Below, one piece after another: positions 15,054 through 23,677 of a DNA stretch of 64,000 bases. The DNA is from Rathayibacter sp. Leaf185 (GTDB taxonomy: Bacteria > Actinomycetota > Actinomycetes > Actinomycetales > Microbacteriaceae). Both the position numbers and the translations under genes were made by a program. The stretch's first letter is position 1. Every line of letters starts with the position of its first letter. The stretch covers positions 1 through 64,000 of the forward strand of contig NZ_LMPP01000003.1 of the NCBI RefSeq assembly GCF_001423885.1. The letters run 5' to 3'. The notes under the pieces were generated by a model. The model was given only the letters and a program-made list of their open reading frames with translations. It made no database searches and was not told the origin of the DNA.

Positions 15054-15991
15054 CCATCTCCGCCATCGTGACGACCGTCATCGTCGCCGCCATCGTCCTC
15101 TTCGTCCTGGTCGTCCTCTTCCGGTCGATCCGGATCATCCCGCAGGCCACCGCGGGGGTCGTGGAGCGGCTGGGCAAGTACCACAAGACGCTCCTGCCCG
15201 GCCTGAACCTCGTGGTCCCGTTCGTCGACCGGGTCCGGCCGCTGATCGATCTCCGCGAGCAGGTCGTCTCCTTCCCGCCGCAGCCCGTCATCACCGAGGA
15301 CAACCTGGTCGTCTCCATCGACACGGTCGTCTACTTCCAGGTGACGGATGCTCGCGCCGCGACCTACGAGATCGCGAACTACCTCGGCGCCGTCGAGCAG
15401 CTCACGACGACCACCCTCCGCAACGTCGTCGGAGGGCTGAACCTCGAGGAGGCGCTGACCTCTCGCGACAACATCAACGGCCAGCTGCGCATCGTCCTCG
15501 ACGAGGCGACCGGCAAGTGGGGAATCCGGGTCGGACGTGTCGAGCTCAAGGCCATCGACCCGCCCCTGTCGATCCAGGACTCGATGGAGAAGCAGATGCG
15601 CGCCGAGCGCGACCGCCGCGCCGTCATCCTCACCGCGGAGGGCACCAAGCAGTCGCAGATCCTCAACGCGGAGGGCCAGCGCCAGGCCGCCATCCTCGCC
15701 GCGGAGGGTCAGGCCAAGGCCGCCGTCCTGCGGGCGGAGGGTGAGGCGAAGGCCATCACCACGGTCTTCCAGGCGATCCACGACGGGCGTCCCGACGCCG
15801 AGCTGCTCGCCTACCAGTACCTCCAGACGCTGCCCAAGATCGCCGAGGGCAGCGCGAACAAGCTCTGGGTCATCCCGAGCGAGCTCACCGAGGCGCTCAA
15901 GGGGGTCGGCCAGGCCTTCGGTCAGAACGCGGCCAAGGGCGACCGTCCGCACGACGCGGGCGGCAGCACTCCCCCGAGCCCGATCCTCTGA
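15050..15991 (+). CDS. SPFH/Band 7 (stomatin-like) membrane protein
   Basis: 313 residues from a GTG that overlaps the NfeD stop (GTGA), with AAAGGAG upstream. One N-terminal membrane helix (AIVLFVLVVLF) is followed by the SPFH domain (IIPQATAGVVERLGKYHK to about 190). The long coiled coil with repeated AEG/AE blocks (ILNAEGQRQAAILAAEGQAK) covers 190-250. Such proteins form large oligomeric cages at the membrane and regulate proteases or membrane quality. Translational coupling with NfeD supports a joint complex. The C-terminal 30 residues are hydrophilic and variable. Confidence 0.93.
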   Translation: MTISAIVTTVIVAAIVLFVLVVLFRSIRIIPQATAGVVERLGKYHKTLLPGLNLVVPFVDRVRPLIDLREQVVSFPPQPVITEDNLVVSIDTVVYFQVTDARAATYEIANYLGAVEQLTTTTLRNVVGGLNLEEALTSRDNINGQLRIVLDEATGKWGIRVGRVELKAIDPPLSIQDSMEKQMRAERDRRAVILTAEGTKQSQILNAEGQRQAAILAAEGQAKAAVLRAEGEAKAITTVFQAIHDGRPDAELLAYQYLQTLPKIAEGSANKLWVIPSELTEALKGVGQAFGQNAAKGDRPHDAGGSTPPSPIL

Positions 15992-16005
15992 CCCACCCCG
16001 CCCCG

Positions 16006-16794
16006 ATGACCGACCGAGGCCGCGCGCCCTTCCTCGAGGGCCCGCGGCCTCGCGTCATCGCCCATCGCGGCTTCGACCCTGGCGGCCCGGGCAACACGAT
16101 CGCCGCCTTCCAGCGAGCCCTCGATGCCGGCGCCGACCTGCTCGAGACCGACGTCCGCGCCTCGCTCGACGGTGTCGCGTTCCTGCAGCACGACGCCGAG
16201 CTGATCGACCGCACCGGCACCCGGAACCTCGTCGCCCGCACCCGCGCTGAGGAGCTCTCATCGCTGACCCTCGACGGCGGCGAGCACCCCGCCACTCTGT
16301 CGGAGGCGCTCCAGCGCTTCCCCGACGCCCGCTTCAACATCGATGTGAAGGCACGCGAGGCGATCGGCCCGACGGTCGCGGCCGTGCGAGCTGCGCGCGC
16401 CGAGACACGTGTCCTCATCACCTCCTTCTCGGAGTCGCGCCGCAGACGCACCCTCCGAGCGTTACCGGGCGCGGCGACCTCCGCCTCCGCTCCCCTGTTC
16501 CTGCTCGCCCTGCTGGCGGCTCACGCGAACGCGCCCGCGGTCGTCCGCCGGGTCCTCCGCGGGATCGACGCGCTCCAGGTCCCCGAGAGCGCCCTCGGCC
16601 TCCGAGTGGCCGTCCCCCGGATCCTCGCCCGGCTGCGCTCCTCGGGCTGCGAGATCCACCTCTGGACCATCGACGATCCCGAGCGGATGACGGAGCTCCT
16701 CGAGCTCGGCGTGGACGGCCTCGTCACCGATCGGACCGACCTCGCGCGCCTGGCCGTCGACGCCTCAGGCAGCGGTTCGGCGCGCCTGCGCTGA
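16006..16794 (+). CDS. Glycerophosphodiester phosphodiesterase
   Basis: 262 residues. It has the GDPD TIM-barrel motifs VIAHRGFD (catalytic His/Arg near 20), LLETDVRASLDGVAFLQHD (metal Glu/Asp and second His) and FNIDVKAREA, ending in the strand GVDGLVTDRTDL. The usual PENT after HRG is GPGNT. It should hydrolyse glycerophosphodiesters to glycerol-3-phosphate and an alcohol; there is no signal peptide, so it is cytoplasmic. The start is 14 bases after the SPFH stop without a ribosome site, so it is probably read through from the NfeD-SPFH operon. Confidence 0.92.
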   Translation: MTDRGRAPFLEGPRPRVIAHRGFDPGGPGNTIAAFQRALDAGADLLETDVRASLDGVAFLQHDAELIDRTGTRNLVARTRAEELSSLTLDGGEHPATLSEALQRFPDARFNIDVKAREAIGPTVAAVRAARAETRVLITSFSESRRRRTLRALPGAATSASAPLFLLALLAAHANAPAVVRRVLRGIDALQVPESALGLRVAVPRILARLRSSGCEIHLWTIDDPERMTELLELGVDGLVTDRTDLARLAVDASGSGSARLR

Positions 16795-16907
16795 CCGCGC
16801 GGAAACGGCCTCCCACCTGACTGTTCTCTGGCAAAGGAAGGCCCCCGCGGACCACCCCCAGGTAGGCGGTCGACACTGGTCGGAGCACAGCGAGAGGAGA
16901 CCACACA

Positions 16908-17273
16908 ATGGCAGATCGAAGCTTGCGCGGCATGAGGCTCGGATCCCAGAGCCTGCAGAGCGAAGAAGGCGTCGTCTTCTCACCGCGCTCGACGTACGAG
17001 TACCACTGCTCGAATTGCGGCTACGACACCGACATGGTGTTCTCGGCCGACGCCGAAGCGCCGGAGACCTGGGAGTGCCGTTCCTGCGGCCACGAGGCCA
17101 TCCTGATGGTGGATTCGAAGCCCGTCGTCGTGGATCGGGGCGAGCAGAAGGCCGTCAGGACCCACTGGGACATGCTGCTCGAACGCCGCACCCGTGCGGA
17201 GCTGGAGGAGCTGCTCGAAGAGCGGCTCGCCTTCCTCCGCGCCCGTCGCGGAGAGCACAAGATCGGCGCTTAG
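16908..17273 (+). CDS. rbpA: RNA polymerase-binding protein RbpA
   Basis: 121 residues, ATG with GAGAGGAGA upstream. It shows the N-terminal tail with GMRLGSQSL, a zinc-ribbon-like core with Cys34, Cys37, Cys57 and Cys60, and the C-terminal sigma-interaction helices (VRTHWDMLLERRT and following). RbpA binds the principal sigma factor and stabilises open promoter complexes; it is restricted to actinobacteria. Its stop overlaps that of the convergent lnt gene. In mycobacteria rbpA is also next to lnt, so this neighbourhood is conserved. Confidence 0.97.
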   Translation: MADRSLRGMRLGSQSLQSEEGVVFSPRSTYEYHCSNCGYDTDMVFSADAEAPETWECRSCGHEAILMVDSKPVVVDRGEQKAVRTHWDMLLERRTRAELEELLEERLAFLRARRGEHKIGA

Positions 17274-18811
17274 CGCCGGTCACGGGCCCGACGCCGGGGC
17301 TCGCGCGTCCGCAGGACGAACGAGACGAGGGCGATCAGACCGGCGGCCAGGAAGTACCAGCCGAGGTCTCGGGCCCACACCAGAGCCGGGGTCGTGGTGG
17401 ACGCGAGGGGAACCTCGTCCACCATGGCACCCGGCTCGAACCATGTGAGGGAGTCGATCGTCGCCCCGTCGGGCCCGATGATCGCGCTGGTGCCGACGGT
17501 CGAGATGTTGACCACGCTGCGGCCCGTCTCGATCGCCCGCAGCCGCGCGATGGCCAGCTGCTGGACGCTCTCATCGGTCCGGCCGAAGTCGGCGTTGTTG
17601 GTCTGTCCCAGGATCACCTGCGCGCCGCCGTCGATCATCTCGTTCGTGAGCGCGTCGTCCGAGATGTCGAAGCAGATCGCGATGCCGGCGAGGATGCCGT
17701 CGATGTCGAAGACGTTGGAGCGGGTGCCGATCGAGTAGTCCCGGCTCACGAGGTCGACGAGGTCCGGTGCGAACATCCGCCAGAAGGCGCGATCGGGCAT
17801 GTACTCCGCGAACGGCACCGGGTGGACCTTGTCGTACACCTGCGTCGCCCCCTCCCCCGCTTTCCAGAGCAGCGAGCTGTTGTAGAAGACGTCGTCCTCG
17901 GGGTTCGTGATCGTGCCGACGATGAAGGGCGCGTCCATCGTGCGGCTCAGGTAGTCGAGGACAGCCGCCGACTGCGCGTTGCGGGTCGGATCGATGTCGA
18001 CGCCGTTCTCGGGCCAGACGACCATGTCGACGTCCTCATCGAGGATGGGAAGTGTCGCGGAGGTGTGGTCCTCGAGGATCTGCCCGCGGTAGCTCTGCGA
18101 GAAGAGCCCTGCGTCGGAGTCGCCCTGGATCGCGGCGATCCGAGCCGTGCCCTCCGTCGGCGCCGGCCAGGCGGGGAACACGAGGGCGACGATCGCGAAG
18201 CCGGCGACGACGGCGGTCCGCGCGGTCGCGGGGACGCTCACCTCGCGCACGGCCTGCGCGAGAGCAGCCGCGAGGAAGGCGACGACGAAGCTGAGCCCGG
18301 TGAAGCCCACCCAGGCCGCGAGCTCGGCGAGCGGCCCCATCGACTGGGAGAGCGCGAGCCTCCCCCACGCGAAGCCGCCGTAGGGCCAGACGTTCGTGAT
18401 CGTCTCGCGGCCCGCCCAGAGCGCGGCGAGCAGCGCCGGGAGCCCGACCATCCGTCCGAGCGGACCGGTCCAGACCCGGTGCCCGCGGGTCGACACCACC
18501 GCCATCAGACCGGCCGAGAGCGCGAAGAAGATCGCCTGGAGGCCGGCGAGGGCCGCCCATGGCACGAGGCCGAGGTAGAGGGTGAGCCACGAGATGTGAA
18601 CGCCCCAGAACACGCCGCCGCCGACGAGGCCGATGAGAGCGCCGCTCCAGAAGCCCCGCCCGGCGAGGGCCAGGAGGATCGCGGCGGCACCGACGATGGC
18701 GAGCGGCCAGACATCGGAGTCGGGGAAGCCCTGATCGAGCACGGCACCGCCGAGTGCCGCGAGCGGCAGCGCCAGCCACAGCGGAGCAGTCCGCCCCGGA
18801 GGCGGTGTCAT
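17270..18811 (-). CDS. lnt: Apolipoprotein N-acyltransferase
   Basis: 513 residues. The ATG at 18811 has GAGGG seven bases upstream; another ATG at 18823 overlaps the helicase stop (ATGA) but has no ribosome site. N-terminal half is six to seven membrane helices (to about 210). The extracytoplasmic nitrilase domain carries the triad Glu268 (WPENG), Lys328 (YDKVHPVPFAEYMP) and Cys380 (IAICFD), followed by a last membrane helix near 495. It adds the third acyl chain to the lipoprotein N-terminal Cys. It is coupled to the upstream helY-like gene. In mycobacteria the partner is ppm1; none is seen here. Confidence 0.94.
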   Translation of the reverse strand: MTPPPGRTAPLWLALPLAALGGAVLDQGFPDSDVWPLAIVGAAAILLALAGRGFWSGALIGLVGGGVFWGVHISWLTLYLGLVPWAALAGLQAIFFALSAGLMAVVSTRGHRVWTGPLGRMVGLPALLAALWAGRETITNVWPYGGFAWGRLALSQSMGPLAELAAWVGFTGLSFVVAFLAAALAQAVREVSVPATARTAVVAGFAIVALVFPAWPAPTEGTARIAAIQGDSDAGLFSQSYRGQILEDHTSATLPILDEDVDMVVWPENGVDIDPTRNAQSAAVLDYLSRTMDAPFIVGTITNPEDDVFYNSSLLWKAGEGATQVYDKVHPVPFAEYMPDRAFWRMFAPDLVDLVSRDYSIGTRSNVFDIDGILAGIAICFDISDDALTNEMIDGGAQVILGQTNNADFGRTDESVQQLAIARLRAIETGRSVVNISTVGTSAIIGPDGATIDSLTWFEPGAMVDEVPLASTTTPALVWARDLGWYFLAAGLIALVSFVLRTREPRRRARDRR

Positions 18812-18819
18812 CGCATCCC

Positions 18820-21252
18820 TCATGCGACCGAGGAGTAGGCGACGATCCCCCGGCGCACGAGGTCGAGCGCCGTGCGTGCGGCACGGCCCACCTTGCCGTC
18901 GGCCACGACGGAGAGCTGATCGAGGAGGTCGATGGTCTGCTTCGACCAGCGGACGAAGTCGCCCGCGGCCATGTCGGCCTCGCGGAGGACCGCATCGAGC
19001 GGCATGCCGCGCGCCCACATGCTCATCGCCAGGGCGAGGCTGGTCGAGATGGGGTTGCTGCCGGGGAGGCGGTGCTCGCGCTCCACGTCGTCGAGTCGCG
19101 CCCAGAGCAGCTGGGTCTTCTCGAGCGCCTCGGGGAAGGTGCCGCGGGGCAGGTGCTTCTCGCCGAGGGTCCCCTCCTCGCGCCGCGGCTCGAAGACCAG
19201 GCAGCAGGCCATCGCCGCGAGGCCGGCGGGGTCGAGCTCGGTCCAGGCCTGCTTGCGGAGGCACTCCGCGATCAGCAGGTCGCGCTCACCGTAGATCCGG
19301 CGCAGCGTGCGCCCGTTCGGGGTGAGCGAGAGCTCGCCGGCGTCATCGCGGCGGAAGTAGCCGAGCTCGAGCAGGACCTCGGTGATCCGGTCGAAGATGC
19401 GGGCGACGGCTCCGGTGCGCGAACGGATCTGACGCTCGATCTCGTCGGTCTCCCGGCGGAGCTTCCACCAGCGCTCCGCCCAGCGGGCGTGCTGCTCGCG
19501 GTCCGAGCAGGCGTGGCACGGGTGGGCCTTCATCCGCTTGCGGAGGACGGTGAGCTGGCCCTGGCGCTTCTCGCGCTCCGAGTGCGAGGCCGACTCCTTG
19601 CGGACCGCACCGCGCCGCTCGAGCTCGCCTATCTCGCGTCGGATCGACGCGTACTGCTCGAAGTCGCCGAGGTGGCACTGCATCGCGGTGACGTAGCCCT
19701 CCATCGACTGCTCCTGCTGGCGCACACGGCGGGCGAGGTCGACCACGGAGCGATCGGCCTGGAACTGGGCGAACGACGACTCGAGGATCTCGCGGGTTCG
19801 GGTGCGGCCGAACTGCTCGATGAGGTTCGCGGCCATGTTGTAGCTCGGGCGGAAGCTCGAGTTGAGCGGGTAGGTGCGCCGGGAGGCGAGCGAGGCGACG
19901 GCCTGCGGGTTCATCCCGCCCCGCCACTGGATCACAGAGTGACCCTCGACGTCGATGCCGCGCCGGCCGGCCCGGCCGGTGAGCTGGGTGTACTCGCCCG
20001 GTGTGATCGGCACCCGCGCCTCGCCGTTGAACTTCTCGAGCTTCTCGAGCACGACCGTGCGGGCGGGCATGTTGATGCCGAGGGCGAGCGTCTCGGTCGC
20101 GAAGACGACGCGGACGAGACGGCGCAGGAAGAGCTCCTCGACGACCTCCTTGAAGGCCGGGAGCATCCCCGCATGGTGCGCGGCTACTCCGCGCTGCAGA
20201 CCGTCCAGCCACTCCCAGTAGCCGAGCACTGCGAGATCCTCGTCGCGGATCGTCCGGCAGCGCTCCTCGACGATGGCGCGGATCTCGTCACGCTCGTGGC
20301 GCTCGGTCAGCCGGACACCGGAGCGGAGCACCTGGCGGACGGCCTGGTCGCAGCCCGCCCGGCTGAAGACGAAGAAGATGGCGGGCAGCAGGTTCTTGCC
20401 GCGGAGGATCTCGACGACCTCGGAGCGCGGGACCAGATCCTCGGTGCGCGACTCCGCGAACCGCCCCCTGCCGCCCCGCTGCGAGCCGCGGCCGCCGCGC
20501 TCGACACGCGAGCCGCCCTGGGCGAGGCGGGCGAGCTCGGGATTGACGCGGTTCGTCGCCGCCCTACCCGACGAGTCGAAGAGGTCGAGCAGCTTGCCGC
20601 CGACGAGGACGTGCTGGTCGAGCGGGACGGGCCGCTCCTCCGACACGATGACCTCGGTCTCGCCGCGCACGGTCTGCAGCCAGTCGCCGAACTCCTCGGC
20701 GTTCGACACGGTCGCGCTAAGAGACACGAGTCGCACGCGCTGCGGGAGGTGGATGATGACCTCCTCCCAGACGGCACCGCGGAAGCGGTCGGCGAGGTAG
20801 TGCACCTCGTCCATGACGACGTAGGCGAGATCGCGCAGCAGATCGGAGTCGGCGTAGAGCATGTTGCGCAGGACCTCGGTCGTCATGACGACGATCCGAG
20901 CCCTCGCATTGACGTTGGAGTCGCCCGTGAGAAGACCGACCTCGGAGGCGCCGTACTCGGCGACGAACTCCTGGAACTTCTGGTTGCTGAGCGCCTTCAT
21001 CGGCGTCGTGTAGAAGACCTTGGCGTCCGGATCCCGCATGGCGAGATGGATGGCGAACTCGGCCACGGCCGTCTTGCCGGCGCCCGTCGGTGCGGCGACG
21101 AGGACGCTGCGGCCCTCGTCGAGCGCCGCGCACGCCTCGTACTGGAACGGGTCCAGGTCGAACGCCAGGGTCGAGCGGAACGTCTCGACCCTGGCGTGGC
21201 CCTGTCGTGTGCGGAACGCCGCGAAGCGCTCCGCCGGCGACTGATCGCTCAC
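18820..21252 (-). CDS. helY: DEVH-box RNA helicase, HelY/Ski2-like
   Basis: 810 residues from a GTG overlapping the tatC stop. Walker A is APTGAGKT (54-61) and the box is DEVH (148-151). Motif III LSATVSN and the second RecA domain with QLTGRAGRRGID follow. The C-terminal third has the helical DSHCT-type domain typical of Ski2/Mtr4-like helicases. An Arg/Gly-rich insert (GGSRVERGGRGSQRGGRGR) sits around residue 245, after the first RecA domain, and could bind RNA. Order tatA-tatC-helY is the same as in mycobacteria. Likely role: RNA unwinding in turnover. Confidence 0.93.
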   Translation of the reverse strand: MSDQSPAERFAAFRTRQGHARVETFRSTLAFDLDPFQYEACAALDEGRSVLVAAPTGAGKTAVAEFAIHLAMRDPDAKVFYTTPMKALSNQKFQEFVAEYGASEVGLLTGDSNVNARARIVVMTTEVLRNMLYADSDLLRDLAYVVMDEVHYLADRFRGAVWEEVIIHLPQRVRLVSLSATVSNAEEFGDWLQTVRGETEVIVSEERPVPLDQHVLVGGKLLDLFDSSGRAATNRVNPELARLAQGGSRVERGGRGSQRGGRGRFAESRTEDLVPRSEVVEILRGKNLLPAIFFVFSRAGCDQAVRQVLRSGVRLTERHERDEIRAIVEERCRTIRDEDLAVLGYWEWLDGLQRGVAAHHAGMLPAFKEVVEELFLRRLVRVVFATETLALGINMPARTVVLEKLEKFNGEARVPITPGEYTQLTGRAGRRGIDVEGHSVIQWRGGMNPQAVASLASRRTYPLNSSFRPSYNMAANLIEQFGRTRTREILESSFAQFQADRSVVDLARRVRQQEQSMEGYVTAMQCHLGDFEQYASIRREIGELERRGAVRKESASHSEREKRQGQLTVLRKRMKAHPCHACSDREQHARWAERWWKLRRETDEIERQIRSRTGAVARIFDRITEVLLELGYFRRDDAGELSLTPNGRTLRRIYGERDLLIAECLRKQAWTELDPAGLAAMACCLVFEPRREEGTLGEKHLPRGTFPEALEKTQLLWARLDDVEREHRLPGSNPISTSLALAMSMWARGMPLDAVLREADMAAGDFVRWSKQTIDLLDQLSVVADGKVGRAARTALDLVRRGIVAYSSVA

Positions 21253-22073
21253 GCGGGCAGGTCGGACGGGCTGCCGTCGAAGACCACCTGGCGCTTGGCG
21301 ACCCGCCTGTCGTGCAGGATCGCGATCCCGCACGCGAGGAAGAACAGGAAGGTGATCGGGATCGCCAGCATGAACATCGAGATCGGGTCGGCCGCAGGAG
21401 TCGCGATCGCCGTGAACAGCACGATGACCATGATCGCGACGCGCCACGACTTGAGCAGCAGCATCCCCGGAAGGATGCCGACGAAGTTCAGGAGCACCAG
21501 GAAGACGGGCAGGACGAAGGCGACACCCACCACCAGCACGAGCTTCAGCACGAAGTCGTAGTAGACCTTCGCGTCGAGGAAGCTCGCGGCCTCGCCGCCC
21601 GTGAAGCTCGTGAGCAGCTCGACGATGTGCGGGAAGATGAACCAGCCCGAGGCGCAGCCCGCGAGGAACAGCGGGATCGCGGTCAGGATGAAGCCGACTC
21701 CGTAGCGGATCTCCTTGCCGGTGAGGCCGGGGACGAGGAACGCCCAGATCTGGTAGAGCCAGACGGGGCTCGCGATCACGATGCCGATCGTCATCGCGAT
21801 CTGCAGCCGGAGGTCGAAGGCACCCGTGATGGTCGGGAAGTTGAGGACGGCCTCTTTGTTCTGAGTGCTCGCCACGACGCTGATCGGGGCCTTGAGCGCC
21901 TCGAACACCCAGTCGGAGAGGAACCAGCCGGCGATGCAGGCCACTGCGATCGCGATCGCCGCGATGAAGAGCCGATTGCGAAGCTCAATGAGATGAGCCC
22001 CGAGAGACATGCGTCCCTCGGGGTCCTTCTTCGATCGCTTCGTCCGTGGCTTCTTCGCTGCCACAGACGTCAT
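21249..22073 (-). CDS. tatC: Sec-independent translocase subunit TatC
   Basis: 274 residues, ATG overlapping the tatA stop (TAATG). Six membrane helices are visible. Family residues include MSLGAHLIELRNRLF (cytoplasmic N-terminus, receptor site for the twin-Arg peptide) and the FLVPGLTGKE loop. TatC is the signal-peptide receptor of the twin-arginine translocase. Its stop overlaps the start of helY, making tatA-tatC-helY-lnt a tightly coupled run. No tatB gene is present here. Confidence 0.97.
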   Translation of the reverse strand: MTSVAAKKPRTKRSKKDPEGRMSLGAHLIELRNRLFIAAIAIAVACIAGWFLSDWVFEALKAPISVVASTQNKEAVLNFPTITGAFDLRLQIAMTIGIVIASPVWLYQIWAFLVPGLTGKEIRYGVGFILTAIPLFLAGCASGWFIFPHIVELLTSFTGGEAASFLDAKVYYDFVLKLVLVVGVAFVLPVFLVLLNFVGILPGMLLLKSWRVAIMVIVLFTAIATPAADPISMFMLAIPITFLFFLACGIAILHDRRVAKRQVVFDGSPSDLPA

Positions 22074-22345
22074 TACTTGATCGGAGTCTCGGGGGGCAGG
22101 GTCGACGCGGTGCCGGTCCCGGTCGTGCCGGCGCCGGTGGTGCCGGTCGCGGTCGAGCCGGGGACGGTGCCATCGGCGGGACGATCGTTGCCGTCCTCGT
22201 CCTTCATGGTCTTGACCTCGCTCTTGAAGATCCGCATCGACTGCCCGACGCTGCGGGCCAGCTGCGGGAGCTTGGGCGCACCGAAGAGGAGGAGGATCAC
22301 GGCGAGGATGATGAGGAGGTGCCACCCCTGGAGGCCAGCGAACAT
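22073..22345 (-). CDS. tatA: Sec-independent translocase subunit TatA
   Basis: 90 residues, ATG start. The N-terminal helix (GWHLLIILAVILLLFG), the hinge FGAPKLPQLARSVGQSM and the amphipathic helix KSEVKTMKDE are diagnostic. The last 35 residues are Thr/Gly/Pro rich and probably disordered. TatA oligomers form the protein-conducting path with TatC. It lies between an unknown small membrane protein (7-base gap) and tatC. Confidence 0.96.
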   Translation of the reverse strand: MFAGLQGWHLLIILAVILLLFGAPKLPQLARSVGQSMRIFKSEVKTMKDEDGNDRPADGTVPGSTATGTTGAGTTGTGTASTLPPETPIK

Positions 22346-22352
22346 TGCAGAC

Positions 22353-22682
22353 TCACTTCACTTGTCGGTTGCGGTGTACGAGGAGCTTACCCCGTTCGAT
22401 TCGCGCAGACCGTCGATCCTCAGCCTTGTCGCGGCGTGCATCGCGTCGTGCCTCGTGCGAGCGGCGGACGTCGTCGCGATCGGCGAACAGCGACGACAGC
22501 GGCCGCGCCTCCGATGTCTCCGCCCCGTCCGGCTGCAGCGCATCGAGCTTCGCGGTGAGCTCGTCGATCTGCCCCAGGAGCACTCGGCCCTTGCGCCAGT
22601 AGGAGAGAGCGAACAGCACCAGCACGCCGAGCGCGAGCACCGCGAGGCCGAGCCAGATCAGGATCCAGGACCACCAGGTCAC
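22353..22682 (-). CDS. Small single-pass membrane protein of unknown function
   Basis: 109 residues, GTG overlapping the pafC stop (GTGA). One N-terminal membrane helix (WILIWLGLAVLALGVLVLFAL, about 6-27) is followed by a short coiled-coil-like stretch (LLGQIDELTAKLDAL) and a highly charged Arg/Asp/Glu tail (RRSHEARRDARRDKAEDRRSAR). I do not recognise a named family. Tight coupling between pafC and tatA suggests a conserved role at the membrane or simply operon passenger status. Topology would be N-out with a cytoplasmic charged tail. Confidence 0.75.
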   Translation of the reverse strand: MTWWSWILIWLGLAVLALGVLVLFALSYWRKGRVLLGQIDELTAKLDALQPDGAETSEARPLSSLFADRDDVRRSHEARRDARRDKAEDRRSARIERGKLLVHRNRQVK

Positions 22683-23677
22683 GACGCCTCCTCCTCGTTC
22701 GCGCGGAGGGCCGCGCGGGTCCAGTCCGCCACAGCCCGGCGGGCGGCGTCCGGCGCGATGACCGCCACCAGCCCCGGGAGCGAGGCGACGAGCCGGGTGA
22801 GTCCCTCGAGGTGGGCGACGCGGATCCGGACGACGACTCCGGAGCCCCGCTCCCCCTCCGGGAGCTCGGGGAACTCGGCGTCGACCGCGTAATCGCCGAG
22901 CAGAGCGACCGATCCGGGAGCGACCCGGAGGTCGACGACGAGGTCGGAGGCCGACGCCTCGAACAGCCGCTCCGAGAGCGTGACCTCGTTGCGCCTCCTG
23001 ATGATCGGCGACCCGGTGTCGGTCAGCGAGCGCATGCGGTCGACGCGGAAGGTCCTGACCCCTTCGCGCAGGTGGTCCCAGCCACGCAGGTACCAGTCGC
23101 GGTCGACCGACTCGATCAGGAACGGGTCGACGACCCGTGACTCCGTCTCGCCCCGGGCGTTGCGGTAGTCGAAGGCGAGCTGAGTCCCCGCGGACAGCGC
23201 GGTGCGGATGAGGGAGACCGTCGCATCCGCGCCCGTCCCGCGCGCCACCGCCACCGCGCTGGGGGTGGAGGAGGCTCCGCGGGAGAGCTTGCCCATCAGG
23301 GCGGCGATGCGGTCGTTGCCCTGGTTCTCGGGGAGCGCAGCGAGGTACTGCATCCCGGCGATGAGCGCGGCTGCCTCGCGGGCCGAGAAGCGCGGCGAAT
23401 CGTCGATGGCGACCTGCTGAGTGAGCATGACGTGGTCGTTCTCCTCGAAGTCGTCCCAGCTGATGTCGAACAGGTCGTTGGCCTGGTACTGAGCGGTCTC
23501 GCCGGGCACGCCGGAGACGGCGATGAGCCGCACGGCCCGGCGGACCTCGTCCTCGGCGATGTCGAAGTGCTGCGCCACCTCGGCGACGCTGACGCGGCCT
23601 CGGTCGAGGAGGTAGGGAACGAGGGAGAGCAGGACCGCGAGGCGATCGCGCGCCGGGAGTGAGCGCGGCCTAGCCAT
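22679..23677 (-). CDS. pafC: WYL-domain transcriptional regulator PafC
   Basis: 332 residues, ATG. N-terminal winged helix (RDRLAVLLSLVPYLLDRG and VSVAEVAQHFDIAEDEVRRA) precedes a WYL domain with DRDWYLRGWDHLREGVRTFR (about 185-205) and a WCX tail. In mycobacteria PafB and PafC act as a heterodimer that activates the LexA-independent DNA-damage response. The start overlaps pafB by 8 bases. Together with the imuA operon in this window it implies two layers of damage control. Confidence 0.93.
   Translation of the reverse strand: MARPRSLPARDRLAVLLSLVPYLLDRGRVSVAEVAQHFDIAEDEVRRAVRLIAVSGVPGETAQYQANDLFDISWDDFEENDHVMLTQQVAIDDSPRFSAREAAALIAGMQYLAALPENQGNDRIAALMGKLSRGASSTPSAVAVARGTGADATVSLIRTALSAGTQLAFDYRNARGETESRVVDPFLIESVDRDWYLRGWDHLREGVRTFRVDRMRSLTDTGSPIIRRRNEVTLSERLFEASASDLVVDLRVAPGSVALLGDYAVDAEFPELPEGERGSGVVVRIRVAHLEGLTRLVASLPGLVAVIAPDAARRAVADWTRAALRANEEEAS

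Noticed and set aside
17015-18838. Forward open frame of 607 codons
   Set aside because: Antisense to lnt, whose catalytic triad is complete.
18754-21561. Forward open frame of 935 codons
   Set aside because: Antisense to the helY-like helicase; Glu/Ala/Leu-rich shadow.
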